This document shows positions 47,989-61,641 of a stretch of DNA of 64,000 nucleotides, in pieces (position 1 is the first letter of the stretch; every line of letters starts with the position of its first letter). The position numbers were made by a program, and so were the translations under genes. The notes under the pieces are model-generated. The model saw only the letters and a list, made by a program, of their open reading frames with translations. It searched no databases and had not been told where the DNA came from. Source of the stretch: Henckelia pumila. Lineage: Eukaryota; Streptophyta; Magnoliopsida; Lamiales; Gesneriaceae. The stretch lies in the NCBI RefSeq assembly GCF_033568475.1, contig NC_133121.1, positions 132,712,375 through 132,776,374 on the forward strand. Direction: 5' to 3'.

Positions 47989-49300
47989 TCTGAAACTTTG
48001 CACGATTGGCTGCCGAAAGCACGAAAATGACAATTTCGCCGTGGCAAAACTTCATCTTGCAGCAACATCACCTTCATTTTCTACTGTAATTTATTTTCAC
48101 CCGGAGTCGTCGTCAACTTTATGTTGCTCACATACAGTGGTGTGGAGTAAGCGGGCGATCTCTAGCGGCTGATTCCTAGAGCCTTGTCGATCTATGTACG
48201 TGGGGAGGTTACATTTTATTTACTCTGTAAGGAAGTTGTAAGTTAATTCAAACCATTTGGCTCATCTCACGCTGTAGTTGAACTCGCGATGATTTGGATT
48301 CGAAGACCACTATTGACAAAATTTCTCATCAGTTTTTCATTTAAAATTTCGATACTTTCAATGTTTGTGCAAAATGTTATTTGAAATATATTTTATTTAT
48401 TTCAAACATAAAAAGAAATATATTTTAGTTATGTTTGACGTGTCATTGATGCGATGCTTGAGATTTTTTTAAGCGATGCCTGAAAGTTAGCAGCACAGAA
48501 ATTGTTTCAATTTTAGTCTAAAAGAAAAAAAAATTGTTTTAACTTAAAGACAAAAATCTATCCATCATTTCTTGAAATAAGAAAAATTAATCGAAATCGT
48601 CTTAAAGAATTATCATCGTAGATTTATTTGAAGCCCAAAGGGTCTATTCTGTTGGGGTTGGGGGTATAAAAATTTAATGTTCAATAGATAGTGCATTTCT
48701 GTTATGTATGGTGTAAACTTATTTAAACAAATTTGTGTGATATTATGTTTATTTCGCGACAATTGTTGCGATGCCAATAAATATTAACAAAATTGAGTCA
48801 ATAAATCTTTATTTCTTTAAATAAAAAATGTGATTTTTTCCAAGTTATTGTCAAATAAAACCATGAACTAAGCTACTATGAAATACTTTGATTATAATAA
48901 TTTTTTTAAAGTCTAACTCCTAGTTTAGAAGAGTAAAGATTAACAATTATTTCCGAAATCATTTTATAATTTCGTTGTATGATCGGTCTAAAAAAAAAAA
49001 AAATCGAATGTTTCAAAAAAAAAAGAAAGAAAAAAAGATCATATGCCGCAGCTGCAGCTCATTCAGGATTTTTTTACTGTCCCCGATCGATCGGAAAGCT
49101 GACGTAATGCCTCTGCTGCTCCTACATAACACTGCTCGGAGCCTTACTATGGCCCGTGGAAGTGAAAAGAGCCATCTTTCTTTCCTTCGGTGTCGTCTTC
49201 TCTTCTTCATCCCTTCATCTGTTTCGGTTTCTTTAGCTTTCAGGGCAACTGTTATTCACACCTTCAAAATTACCCCTTTTTCAGCATTCTTCACCGTAGC
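47989..49300. other. Intergenic after ELF5
   Basis: AT-rich DNA with the ELF5 3' UTR and, from about 48990, A-rich runs and then a GC-richer CT-containing stretch leading to the small exon at 49301. Open stretches at 48975-49340 are low-complexity. No further gene seen. Confidence 0.5.
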
Positions 49301-49382
49301 ATGGCGAAATTGCGATGGATCAACTTCTGTGCCGCGATAATACTACTTGCGGGTTACAGTTTCTCGTCTTCTCAATCACTAG
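49301..49382 (+). CDS. Isolated signal-peptide-like first exon, gene unrecognised
   Basis: ATG opens MAKLRWINFCAAIILLAGYS plus FSSSQSL, a textbook signal peptide or membrane anchor, and stops at a good donor (CTAG|GTATGG) in phase 1. The two nearest acceptors that fit the phase give only very short tails: 49506 (GSLSSVIGWGLL, stop) and 50178 (GNWNFEMIDLKNN, stop). The upstream DNA has the GC/CT enrichment of a plant leader. This could be a small secreted peptide gene, a truncated gene or chance. No function is proposed. Confidence 0.3.
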
Positions 49383-51663
49383 GTATGGTTAATTCCTTCT
49401 TTAGTTGTTTTCCTGGAGACCCATCTGTTTATTATCTGTTACTTTGATTTATTATTTTTTAACGTGGCACTGCAAATTGCATTCCATATTTCATTCTTGT
49501 GACAGGATCTCTGTCAAGTGTGATAGGATGGGGTCTTCTATAATCGCATGGATTGTGTAGGACGAAATGGTTTGGGATAGAATTTAAATATTGAAATCGA
49601 TAAATATTTTGTTTTTGTGTCTGAGTGGAGGAAAGTGGTTTTGTTCGATGCCATTCAGCCTTTCAAATTAAGTGTTCTGTTATTGGAAATATTGCTCTAG
49701 TATAGAGACTTTTACGCAATGGATGGGCGTAATCAGGGGCTGTGGATATTCTGTAGCAAATTTGCCTCGTCTTTCATAATTATCGCGACGACGGGAAAAC
49801 CTAAGACAATCCCAATGTATTAGAGTGTGTACTAGTCTATGTCTTAGGCAAACTTATAAACGTATTACTTCAGAAATGTGTAGCCTCAGTACCCTGCTTA
49901 CAAGTCTATACAAAGAGAAGTACACTTATTAGCATATTTTCATTTGCATGGAATAATTTGGTACCTTTGGATTTTCCGACCCATACTATCCATGGAATAA
50001 CATTTGAGTCAGTCTCTAATTTTTCCTTAAGGTGATTCCATGCTTCTGGCAAATTTTAGAGAATTTAATCTAACCTTAACTAACTGTTAACACGGTTTTC
50101 ATCCTAATTAACCTTGAATTTGTTTCTTGCCACTGGAAAATGATAATCATTTTGATTTGAATCCTACTATTTTCAGGAAACTGGAATTTTGAAATGATTG
50201 ATTTGAAAAATAACTGAACGAGGTACTTATGAAATTACTATTTCCGATCGTGTGTTCCATAACTGCTGTCGTCGGTTCAAGCAGTGAAGTTTTAGGTATG
50301 AGTTTTCTTAAACGAGGATTTTGCTAACTGTATTTATTGAATCATATTACTTTTTTAGCAGAAGCCAGAAAGGTATTTTAGTTGTTTTGTTACTTTAATT
50401 GGACATTGCATTGAAATAGGGCTTGGATTTTTCTCCAAATTATTTGTTGACAGTATCTGCTGTTGGTGATCGGCAGAGTGCCTGTGAAAATATGTAGTTA
50501 TGTCATTTGTATGAGTTGTTTTAGAAATTACTATACCTTTTCTATCATCTGGTACTTGGAACACTAAATACTTCTTCACATTCTCGTATATTGTTCAAAG
50601 TCTAGAGTGCGACTAGAATTTTTCTTTTTTTTTTTTTGATAAGAGATTGTGACTAGAATTCAGGATTTTATTTTTCATCTTATTCTTATAATATTCATAT
50701 ACACCCTAATATTTTTCTTGTAAACCTTTGTATTACCTCTTGAACTAATCATTATCTAACCTTATACAAGCATATGGTCTATTTGGACATAAAATGCGAA
50801 ATAATCAACATGATTCATCTACCCATCCTGTTCAATTGTTGCGAGGGAATGTGCTCAAATATTTAGATGGCATGTACTGATTACAAATGCGCATTCCTAA
50901 ACCATGGTTTGAGAATGGGTGCGGCGGAGAGTGCTCAGGCTGAGTGTATGGGAGCTGTCTTTAAATACAATTTATCAGTGGTAAAAGGGGTAAAGGACCA
51001 AGTGAAGTAAATCTAAAATGAAATCAATGCAATCGCCTCCCTGGATTTACTTCTTTAAATAGTTTCATTCACGATTACAACATATAATGAACATAATATG
51101 CATTCATATTTAAAGAATTAAATGCTGTAATCCCAAATGGCATCCATGCGATCTCTGAACATTTATTATTTATTATTGTAAATACATTTACAAATTTACT
51201 TATATCTACACACGTATGAACACATTTTCCAAATGGCGTGTATGCATGTTGTCACCAATTCAGTTCTTGTGTAACTTCATGTTAGAACAAACGAATTCAA
51301 AGTTGACTCGCAAAAAGTTCTTTCCACTCTACATTCACCAAAAATTGATGTAATCTGTAATCCCAAAAATATAACGTAATCTCTGACATTTATTACCTCT
51401 GACTAATATTCTTTTCCTCAACTGTTTTAGTTATGATACAGCTTTGCACACACGCGCACACACTCACCAACAATCCTAGCCTTTTTGAAAACTTCAAAAA
51501 TACAACACAGCACTGACACATTCATATTCCCATTCACTTTTATAAGAACAGTGCCAACTTGGTTTGCAATTTCACTCCCTTCTGCATAAACCACACACTC
51601 AAAGCAGGAGCACCCTTGGTCACTTCACACACACACAGAATCAAGAGGGTTACTTGAGATAAA
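49383..51663. other. Intergenic upstream of VIP4
   Basis: About 2.3 kb with no supported coding exon. The stretch near 51440-51660 is rich in CA and CACAC words and leads to the VIP4 ATG; it is probably its promoter and leader. No transposon with clear ends recognised. Confidence 0.45.
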
Positions 51664-54600
51664 ATGATCGGAGAAATGGAGAAGCGTCAAATCATGCAAA
51701 ACTTGTTTGGTGACCAATCAGAAGATGAGAAAGTTGAGTCAGAACGTGAATCACATCAGTCAAGCCATGTCTGTATATGAATTTTGATTTCAATTTATTG
51801 TACTCAAAAGTTTCAAATAATTTTTCTTTTTACCAGTTTAAAATCCTCGAAGTGTGAGGGATTCTTTGAATTGAAATTAATTACATCAAATGCTTGTTTA
51901 CTTCTTTTTTTCTTTTGAAGTGGCTCAATTTATCAGTGGATCTATATGTTAAAATTTCCATTGATACTCTGTGTTCAATGCATTATAAATGTTTATCAGA
52001 AAACCCAATCCCCTATTTTATCTTCATTTAAATTATTCTTTATGCAGTCTTTTTTTAAAAAAAAAAAAAAAATTTTTACAAGCATTTGATGTTCATCGCA
52101 TCATTTACTTGAATATTTTTTTTGTAGACATCAATTTGGTGTTTATCCCTAAATTTGTTCTTGAAATTTTATCCATGCATTCCTTGAGTCGTGTTTGTTC
52201 CAAATATTGCTGGAAACTTATTTTTATGAAACTTAAATTCTTAATTTTTATTGAACTTCAGATTTCGGCCTACACCATCATTTACATGCATTTTCAAATT
52301 AAATGGAGTTTCTTTACCATTCATTCATAGCGCTTTTGTGTCTCGTTCTGCTGAAATATTTTTTTTCATTCTCTGTTTGGAATTCATTTGATGCATGGAG
52401 TAGTTAATTTTTTTTGTTTAGTTTTGTAAACTATTGTTTTGAGCACATTTTTGGGTAAATAAATGGCTTGAAATTTCTATTTGTTGGTGTAACAAAAGTT
52501 AGCGGATCAAAATTTGAATGTACTAAAAAGGAAATCCCGGCAGCATTTGTGGTAGCCTTTATTGTTTCATTTTGATCCATATCATGCAGGATCAAGTCAG
52601 CATGTCAAAACCATTTCCCATTTGGGAACCCTGACACATAATATACATGGAGTTTTTGGACTGTATCCATTAGTTTCATTAGTGTTCTTGGCATGCACGG
52701 ACATTTTATAAATTCATGTTTAGCAGAAATTAGGTTTTCATGCCTTTTGTGTAAACAATATACACATTGACTTTATTCTCTTTCAAATGGTACTCCGTAC
52801 ATTTTTTTATTGTTTGCTGCTTCATATACAGTTTTGTCAACAACTTTCGTAATTTTTTGGGTTTTGATGCCTAGATGATTTTGACAAACAAACTTCTATG
52901 ACCATGATTTTCCTTGTTTCTTGTTAGTTTTCTTTCATTGTTTTATTAACCCTTTTCCCTTCAGCATGAAAAGGACCGGGGGCCCAACCCTGAGAATGAA
53001 CACCAGACCAAAAGCCAAGGAGAGGCTGAGCTACCAAGTGAAAGTGTGCCTAAGAATTCGGGTCATTGTCAGGGAAAAAGCTCAAGGTCTTTGATTAAAT
53101 CTCTATCCCTACTTTTTTCAACTTTAAAAGTTGAACTCTTTCATTTTAGTAGGATCTATTACATTTCACTCTTTGTAGTTTTGAATGCATAAATCTTTAT
53201 TAATCGCCGTCATTGTCTCTTCTCTATGACATATTTTCCACTTACGTACTTTCTTGAAATCTTTTTCAGTATTCAGGATCATGATATTTTCTTTACACTA
53301 TACTTTTCATTGTATCTGGGCTCATATTCATCTAATATTTGTAAAGGCGATGAATTGAAAAGCAATATCTTGGATGCTATCCATATTGTGAAAAATTCAC
53401 GAACCCTCTTTATCTTTTTACCTTTACCCTGTATTTTTCTTCTAAATCTCATGCTATAAATTTGCTAGCTTGTTTTATCCTGTATGCCCGTAAATTTTCA
53501 TCTTAGATGCTTATTATACTGGTGTCTTCTTTTTTTCCCTATGTAGATCTCCATGTAATGAGAAAGACGTGGATCCAGCAGTGTTGTCAGCTTCAGTCGT
53601 GCGTGATGTTTTCGGGGACACCGACAGTGATGAAAAAGAAGAGGATGGAGGTCACAATGAGATTGACAAAGTGGGGAATGTCAGATAAGATGCTGAAATA
53701 GTTTCAGTTTCTGTTTTTTCTTGCTTCCATGCTGTGAATACATTGAAAATTAAATATTCAAAATTTTTTCCCCTAATCTAGAGATTATCTGTGCACAAAA
53801 AACGTCCTCCCAATATTGCACCTGATGAAAATGCGACATATGAGTGTCAAGCAGAACATGCTGAGTCTAATAAGCTCAAGGGCAAGTATGTTGATGCGGC
53901 GGACAAGCTCCCACTGGTGTTTGAGATTCCTTCTAGCCCTCCCTCTTCTTGCTCAAATAAGGTTTATACTACGTTTTATTCTCATTGAATTCAATAACAT
54001 ATGTTTTTTTACCCAAATTCTTACCTAATTTGTTTTCTTATGATTAAGTATTAACCTTTATAGATATGGGTTAATGCCTGTTTAATAATGAGTTTCCATA
54101 ATTTAATCAGACCCGATCTCTTCAGTAAAATGCCTGTAGAAAAGAATTCTAGAATTTTTAAAATGCCTGTGTGAAAGAATGCAAGAATTTGTTTAATTTC
54201 CCTACTTATCAAAGTTGGCCACTTGCTTCTTTACTTCAATGCTATCGGTTCCAAGAGAAAAATTACATGTTTGAAATTATGAAGATCAGTGCCTGTTCAT
54301 ATGTGGTAAAACACATTATCTTGCAATATTGTTACACTCTCTCATCTGTCAGTCCATCTGAATTTGGTCATATTGAAGAAGAAAAGAGCCTGAGGATCAG
54401 TTTCACCATACCGAAATTTCATTTTGCAGAGTACTTTATATCATACTTTTTTTTTTTTTCCAAAACATGAATTGTATTCGCTGTTTGGCAAAAACCCACA
54501 CTCAAAACATTTCACGCTGCCAAGAATTTTTACTGATCAATTTTTCTTCTTTCTTCTTTTCTTTTTCCTTTTATTTTTGTTTTTCTACATTATGTTATGT

Positions 54601-57600
54601 TCTCTTTGTGCAGATGGCAACATTCAACATCTCCAATATAATTGGCGTTGACCCCAAACCATTTGATCCCAATACATTTGTTGAAGAGAACTATTATGTG
54701 ACTGATACATCTGGATCTAAACGGCATCTACCCTCGGCCAACATAATCCGATGGAGACAAGTTTCTGGTCCTGATGGAAAAATATCTGTAAGTTATCATG
54801 TGGTATCTTGTCACGAAATTAAATGCTAAATAATGCATTTGTAATATATCAGTTGGAGCTAGCGAGGAATAAGTTTTGAAGTAAGACACGTAGCTCAAGT
54901 TAGGAAATCAATAGTATGGATGAGTTCTTTTAACTTGTATTACGGTTCAAAGGACCAGGTCAACAAACATTTAATCAAACTTAATACAATATATGGGGAA
55001 CATGGGGATTGGGAGGGGCAGGTAAGGAACATATTATGCATTCTGTTTGTCTACGTCCTTCAACTATGTTTCAAGGGATGTGTGTATTCAGTACCTTGAT
55101 GCATTTGGCTTTTTTTTTTCTGAATTTGTGGAACTTGAAAATTTGTTGTTTCTACTTATTGATTAGTCCACTTGATGACATTTGTAGAAATTAGACTTAT
55201 CTATTGGTCAATGTGTATTTTTTTGTGCAGCTTGAAAGCAATGCTCGCTTTGTTACATGGTCGGATGGGAGTTTACAGTTGCTTATTGGAAACGAAAGGT
55301 TTAACGTGTCTGAGCAGGCTGTAGAGGACATTCAGTCGCATCTTTTTGTCAAGCTCAAGCATGAAAAGGTGCCTCTTGGGTTCATCTCTGCTCATACATG
55401 AATTAGACGACATACATGGGTGTTTAACTTACTAATATCTAGTAATTGCTGTATCGTGATGTTCCTCGTTTCAAAAATTGTCTTCCAGTACTTCTATCTC
55501 TGAATCGCTTCATTATCACAATCATTTGTTTTTATTTTTATGAATTGACCCTTGATTTTCTGCCCATATTATACAGGGAAGTTACCAAGCTCAGGGCAGA
55601 ATCACAAGAAAGATGAGGTTTATGCCTTCATCCTTATCATCCAATTCCCATCAAGTCTTGACTGCTATGGTTAATTCCCGAAATCAAAAGGGCAGCAAAG
55701 TCAAGCAGTACGTTACTGACGTGGACCCCGAGTTTTTAGCGGAAGAACAAATGAGGGTAAATGCTAGGTAGAATTTTGTTCTGCTATTATTAGCGTGGAT
55801 TTTACATTTTTTTCATGACTTTTCAGGTTGAAAAGCAAATTATGAAAGCTGAGAAACAACTTAAAGGAAAGAAGAAAAAAGCAGCGAAGAAGTACAAAGC
55901 TAAGGGTCACAAAGGGAAAGGACTTGCGAGTGAATATCTGGAGGATCCAATTAACAAGGTATCCATTCTTGCATGTTTTTCTTCTCATTGGAAACTTTTG
56001 TTATGTTTCCATGTTTGTGGGGTAAGTAAAGGAAACCAGCTTTGATAATCAGTCATGTCCTCTACGTTTTTTCCTGAATAGTTACCATGATTTATAACAT
56101 GCTGTAAATAACCACATTCTTGCAAAAGGTACCCAAGAAATTAGTATCTGAACCACATGAATAATGGAGTCTATATGAAAACTCACGTTCAAAATTTAGT
56201 CAACTATCTGCTTGATATCCTAATTCCGGCATATCATATTAGTAAACTGTCAATTAATGACAAATATCTCAACCCTTGATGCCTTTACAATGGAATTATA
56301 TATATATATTTCCATATTTAGAGACTATTTGGTTGAGCTTGTAAACTTCTCAAAGCATCTTCTATGATTAGGGAGTCAGTTTTTTATTTTGACATTCGCG
56401 GATCTCTTGTCCGCTTTTTGTAATCATATCTTTATCGTATATAATATATGTTATCGTTTCTCATAAAAAAAAAAGTCGAGAAGGAAACGCAACTCGTCAA
56501 TGAAATATTTTCTTTAGTTCTTATGATTTCGTTTTTTTATTCTTTCTTGTAGTTGTGTCGGTTAGGAGGTTTTAGTTTAGTCACTGTCCTGTTCTGTGTA
56601 TGATTTCTCCTATTTTCAATAATATCACTCTTCACGCTGTTATTTAAAAAAATCTTATACACTCTAAAAGAGTCTAAGATCCTTGACCTACGTTTGGTAC
56701 CATGGGAAAAATAAAATTTTGTAGAATTTGGAATTAGAAATGCCATTTTAAGTATTTGAAAAGATGAAGCTTCAAAATGAAATTGGTAATTGATGGAATT
56801 TAATGCGATCTGGTTTAACTAAATGAAATCCCTACAAAATTGAAGGAATTTCATAGGATTTGAGCTATGGAGAAAGGTAAAAATTATTTTCAATTTTAAC
56901 CATGTATATCTTCTTCATAAATTTTTAGTCCATTTTTCAAACCTAATGAAATATCATATTCCTAAAAATATGTACTCTAAATTTACACGCTTTTTTTTAT
57001 TTCGTTTGACATAGTTATGTCAAAATCAAATAAAAAACTTCTATTCTTCAAAAATTCTACAAGTAATTTCTTCCTCTTAAAAACCTCCATTATTTTTATT
57101 ACTAAAAGTCTAATATATCAATTTTCGTCTAATTTCCTCATGGTGAACTTCATATATATTTTTTAAATTCTTGAGAAAATTTTTCCATAACAATATTTTT
57201 TTCTTGTTAATTTTTTAAAATAAAATTTTCTTCGATATGACTATATCATTATAAATGATTACGTAAATGTTATTAATAAACAAGATATTTTTTAAAATAA
57301 GTGAGAAAATTTTTTTACGTCAGGGAATATTATTTTTAACTGTCATGCAATTTTGAAGTGTATTTTATTTTACTTACCATATGACAAAATGAATTCCTAA
57401 ATCAGTGGAGTTCCAATTCAGGTTCCAAATCCGAATCCAAATCCCATTTTTATTCAAGTATAGATAAAATTAGCTGAACGTCTTCAAATGGTGTTTATTC
57501 ATGGCATTCCTTGGCCATTACCTCTTCGAATGATGTTTATTCATGGCAATCCTTGCCCCTTGCCGTACAAAGCTGCAACGGGGGAAATTTATATTTTACA

Positions 57601-58035
57601 CACAAATTTAAAATAGAGTTCAGGGAAATATTGTTCTCTTTATATTTATTGGTTCATTGCGTTATTTTGTTCAGAATCATTATGAACCTGAACTCTCTGA
57701 TGCTCTGCTCCATTTTGAGTTGGACCAAGAGAAGGAAGCTGCAGCAGAGAAACGTCTATTGATCTCAAAAAAGGCATTTCATTTACTTCGTAACACCCAA
57801 CTCTTCAGTGTTTCTTAATAAAACTGAGATCACTTTCATGAATACTATCTAACAGGACTTTGTGTAGGGACCAACTGATCCTTCAAGGGAAAAGCCAGTG
57901 TTAAAAGATGGGCTTAAAGGAGGAACGGCTGAAGGTTCCATACTGCACGGGAAAGTCAAAGAAGTGCAGGAGGAACATGAAGAAATCTTTGAAGATTCAG
58001 AAGATGATGCTACGGTAAGGACTGAATCTCTTTAA
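51664..58035 (+). CDS. VIP4: VIP4 / LEO1, Paf1-complex subunit (3' end uncertain)
   Basis: LEO1 subunit of the nuclear Paf1 complex, which couples RNA polymerase II elongation to histone marks; in Arabidopsis VIP4 maintains FLC expression. Exons: 51664-51768, 52965-53086, 53547-53679, 53782-53961, 54614-54787, 55231-55368, 55577-55756, 55827-55958, 57675-57773, 57868-58014 (then possibly to a stop at 58033-58035). The start matches the family (KRQIMQNLFGDQSEDE). Residues about 185-345 form the LEO1 core: NIIGVDPKPFDPNTFVEE, ARFVTWSDGSLQLLIGNE, GRITRKMRFMPSS, LTAMVNSRN. A Lys-rich stretch follows (LKGKKKKAAKKYKAKGHK). Two oddities: the acidic N-terminal region is much shorter than in Arabidopsis VIP4, and exon 9 must use a GC donor (AAG|GCATTT) to stay open. 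At about 476 residues the C-terminal acidic tail looks short; I found no further exon before the LINE fragment. It could be a shortened paralogue. Confidence 0.82.
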
Positions 58036-58489
58036 AAGTGTTCTATCATCTATGGGCACACAAATATTCCTGCAAGTTCTACGGTGTACTACCTGTCGGT
58101 TTTAAGAACTCAAGAATCGAGACATTATTGTTGTCATCACATTTATTTTGCGGATATTACATGTTGATTGCTAGCTTCCTTGTATGTGGAGTGTCCTTAC
58201 CTTTATTAAGTTTGCTTTGCTGCTAGTTGAATTAACAGTTACTAACTTTTGTTTGCATATAATAGTCAAGTAAGGGGTATGGTAGTTCCCCAACACATGA
58301 AATTCACATTTTAAAATTTTGAACGCTGTTAAACAGCTAATGCAGAAAGAATAAAATACATTTGAAAAGCGTGTAAAATGAAATTTAAATAATAATTAGA
58401 AATATTTGGATATATGAGATATTATTACGTTGTCCCATATGCTTTGCTACTGCTATGGTGGAACTTTTCCAGAGTTTTGGTAACTTTAT

Positions 58490-59460
58490 ATTTTTTTTTA
58501 TATAGGAAACAATATTATATTAATGCAAGATTTTAATTACAAAAGCGGACCAGAGGCCCACGCAAGATAAAAAAAGAACCTTAATAATATTAAAATAGTA
58601 TTAGATGTCAATCCCTATACGAATCTGAGACTGAAACCATTTTAAACTCCACAGCCTTCGAAATCCAGCATGAACCTGAATTAATCTTGTCCCAGCATTC
58701 TTCAAGTGAATCTTCTGCATTGTCAAAAATCTTCCTATTCCTCTCCCACCAAACTGATCAACATGAATACCCAGAAAACTCTACCTCTTTTCTAGATCGC
58801 GACCAAGATCTATTGCGAATAAATCTCGAGTTGATCTCGGAGATACCCAAACCAGGCCCAACTCCACCAATGCATTGAACCAAAGAATGCTTGTTAAAGG
58901 TCAATGAATGAGCAAGTGGTCCGAGGTTTCCACATGTTGCCTACACAGCACACCAACTGGGGTTCCTCTTCTGCATCATCTTGCGCGTTGGTAATTTGGA
59001 GCACTACATACCACAAGAACACTTGAACCTTGGATGGAATAGGCGCTTTCCAAGGAAGGAAATCTCTTAGCTGGAAAAAAAGACTCGAAGAAGGATTTAA
59101 CGGATAACAACCCTGAATGATCCCAAGCCCACTTCCTAATGTCTTCAGCTCCTTCGATCAAACTAACCCCATCCAAAGACCCTAACAACTATTCACTTTC
59201 TCATCTCTCAAATCCTGACAAAGTGCCAATTCCAAGAAATAGTGGACAGGTTGGATGAAGAATCAGAAGCTCAAAAGGTGGGAAATAGGCTGATTATGAG
59301 ACGTATAAATATGGAATAATGACAGAAAAAGAACCTGAAAAGTGAAATACCCCCACCATCTATCCTTTCAAAACCTATATTTTTCCTTCTTGCCACAACC
59401 TTCTCTGACTGAAGAAAAGTCGGATAGATCCTAGAAATAAATTTCCAGGGACTCCTAAAC
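58490..59460 (-). mobile_element. LINE 3' fragment (L1-type), zf-RVT and tail
   Basis: The minus strand holds the end of a plant non-LTR retrotransposon. A zf-RVT-like block lies near 58.87-59.16 kb in two frames: IRKWAWDHSGLLSVKSFF, then APIPSKVQVFLWYVVLQITN and CCVGNMWKPRTT. It is followed by ERNRKIFDNAEDSLEECWDK ending in a stop after SDSYRD near 58.63 kb. A T-rich run at about 58490-58500 on the plus strand is the expected poly-A side. It is 5'-truncated and frameshifted. It lies just after the last recognised VIP4 exon. Confidence 0.7.
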
Positions 59461-61641
59461 GTAAGACTCCTCGCAGGAAATTATGCCATCAAATAATGCT
59501 CCACGATCGGATAAGGGCCAGAGTGCCAGAAATTAGGTTTCTATCCACCAATTGTCTTGCTTTGTATTTAGAACTTTACGGCTCTGTTACCTTGTTAAAA
59601 AGAGCAATGAGAGCAATATCATATCATTGAATTTCATGAAGAAAAGTTGTACTGGATTTACAGGCTATCATCCTCCTGTACTTTAGGAAGACATCAATGT
59701 TGAAGAAATCGATGAATCAAATCTGATCATCAATAGTATTTAGATTACAACGAAGGAAAGAATATTGGGAATGCCAAACTAGTTGGTTCCATGTCTTGGA
59801 ATGGATTATCGTCTCAGCTTTTAGTTATTTAATCATTTCATCGACTATCAAGGTGGCCCATATTAGATGATTTTCCTAAATCAACAATCAACGAAAATGT
59901 GAGAATCTTTATCATTAAATTATACCCTGACTTTATATTTCAAGGACAAGGTTATCAAAAATAAAAAAAAGGGAAAAGAAATGAAAGCAATCCTAATCCT
60001 AAGAATTAAAGTGTCTAATACCCTAAAATTGGTTTGTTATTAATATCGTCGTTGATTTGTTTTAAAAAATATTGGCCTTCGACAGATAGTTTAGGTGCCT
60101 AGAAGGTGTATATATATATCAATAAATGGCTTCAAGGAAGCGGCATTGCCCTTGTCCAGCACTGAAAATGAAAACTCAGAACAAGAGATAATTAATGCAA
60201 CATGAGAAATTAGATCTCTGAAATATTTATGAAGGTATAATTACATCTCCGGGTTGGGACGCGTGTTATGGGGTGGGGATATGATTTATACTAGGGATTC
60301 TTCTAATCTAATCATCCATCCCCCAAAAATCATAGTTATTGCTGAAATAAAATAAGATCATGAAGCAAGCAAGACCCCGAGAATGACTTGGAATGTTGTG
60401 ACTGATCGGATTCATGGAACTTGAAGTTGCCCATCCTTAAACTAGATGAAATATTTCCACAAACCTTAGCGTTGGAGGTAGGTAGATAAAAATGAAAGGT
60501 ACGCGTGATCTATCAATAATATTCTTGTCCATTAACGACTAGTTAAAAGATAATGCACATAATTGGAAAAATAAAAAAGCTAGGAAGACAAGAAAAAATA
60601 AACAACCAACCTCATTTTCTATTTAAATGCAAATGAAGCAAGTGGAAAATTGAAGTGAATGATAAAAGCATGAGGCAAAAGGCAAAGAAACATGAAAATG
60701 TAAACCAAAAAGAAAAAGGAACTCTATATATAATTTATTTTAAACCAATATCACATTAGTGGGAACCAAAAAAATGAAAATAGTTGACAATGTTTTGACT
60801 TTGATAATTTCCCAAAGCTTGTGAAGGAAATTTTGAAGCTCAGAGAATCATAGAGAAAGGTGTTCGCGGAAAAGTTCCCTTCTGAAAAATATCTTAACAA
60901 AGATGACAACTCTGCATATTGCACTCAAGTTTAGGACACCGAAATTCAGCACGAGCAAACTTAGGTAAATGGAAAGAACATCCTTTGTCACAAACATATT
61001 AGAGGAATAGTGTAGAACCATTGTGAGCAAAGGAAGACAAATTCTGTGAAAGAGATTGAAATATATGCTCGTCAAATTCAATCATAATGTTTTGAAAACA
61101 TTTAAGATGGTTCATTTGGATGAACGGAGCCTTAAAAACCGCAAGAAATTGAAAATGATTGGATAGATGCAAAGCGCAATAAATTTAGCAATTACTAAAA
61201 TAGGAAAAATAGTGCTAGTGTCCCACATATACTTTATTTTAAAGCCTTTTATGGCAATTATTGATGGGAATCTAGGCGAATTAATATGTTATTAGTTGGT
61301 GAATATCTTTATTTATGTATGACAATACAATGAAACATACTTGTGGGATGCCGATGACAAAAGTCTTCATTGAAAAACATTGGTCGGGACCATGAAATGT
61401 GTTTTTGGTTTGATGGCCTAGTCTAATGGATTTTAGAAAGGAGATTATCTTAATACTTGTCTTTATGAGTGACTTATATGTTCTAGTTAACAATAAGATA
61501 GTGACATAAGCAAGGTATTTGCTACGTTTTATCTCAATAAGTGCTCTTAGTGGAGATGAATTCATATTTAAGTGGTCTTTTTTTTTAGAATATGCAAGTG
61601 TCCTTCATTTTAATGGATGATAGTTTGTCATGCGTCGGACA
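59461..61641. other. Long stretch without recognised content
   Basis: About 2.2 kb, moderately AT-rich. Minus-strand open stretches at 60848-61081 and 61281-61565 show no conserved motif. Possibly decayed transposon DNA; nothing can be supported. Confidence 0.4.

Noticed and set aside
48975-49340. 121-residue protein
   Set aside because: Begins in an A-rich run, has no conserved motif, and overlaps the better-supported signal-peptide exon in another frame.
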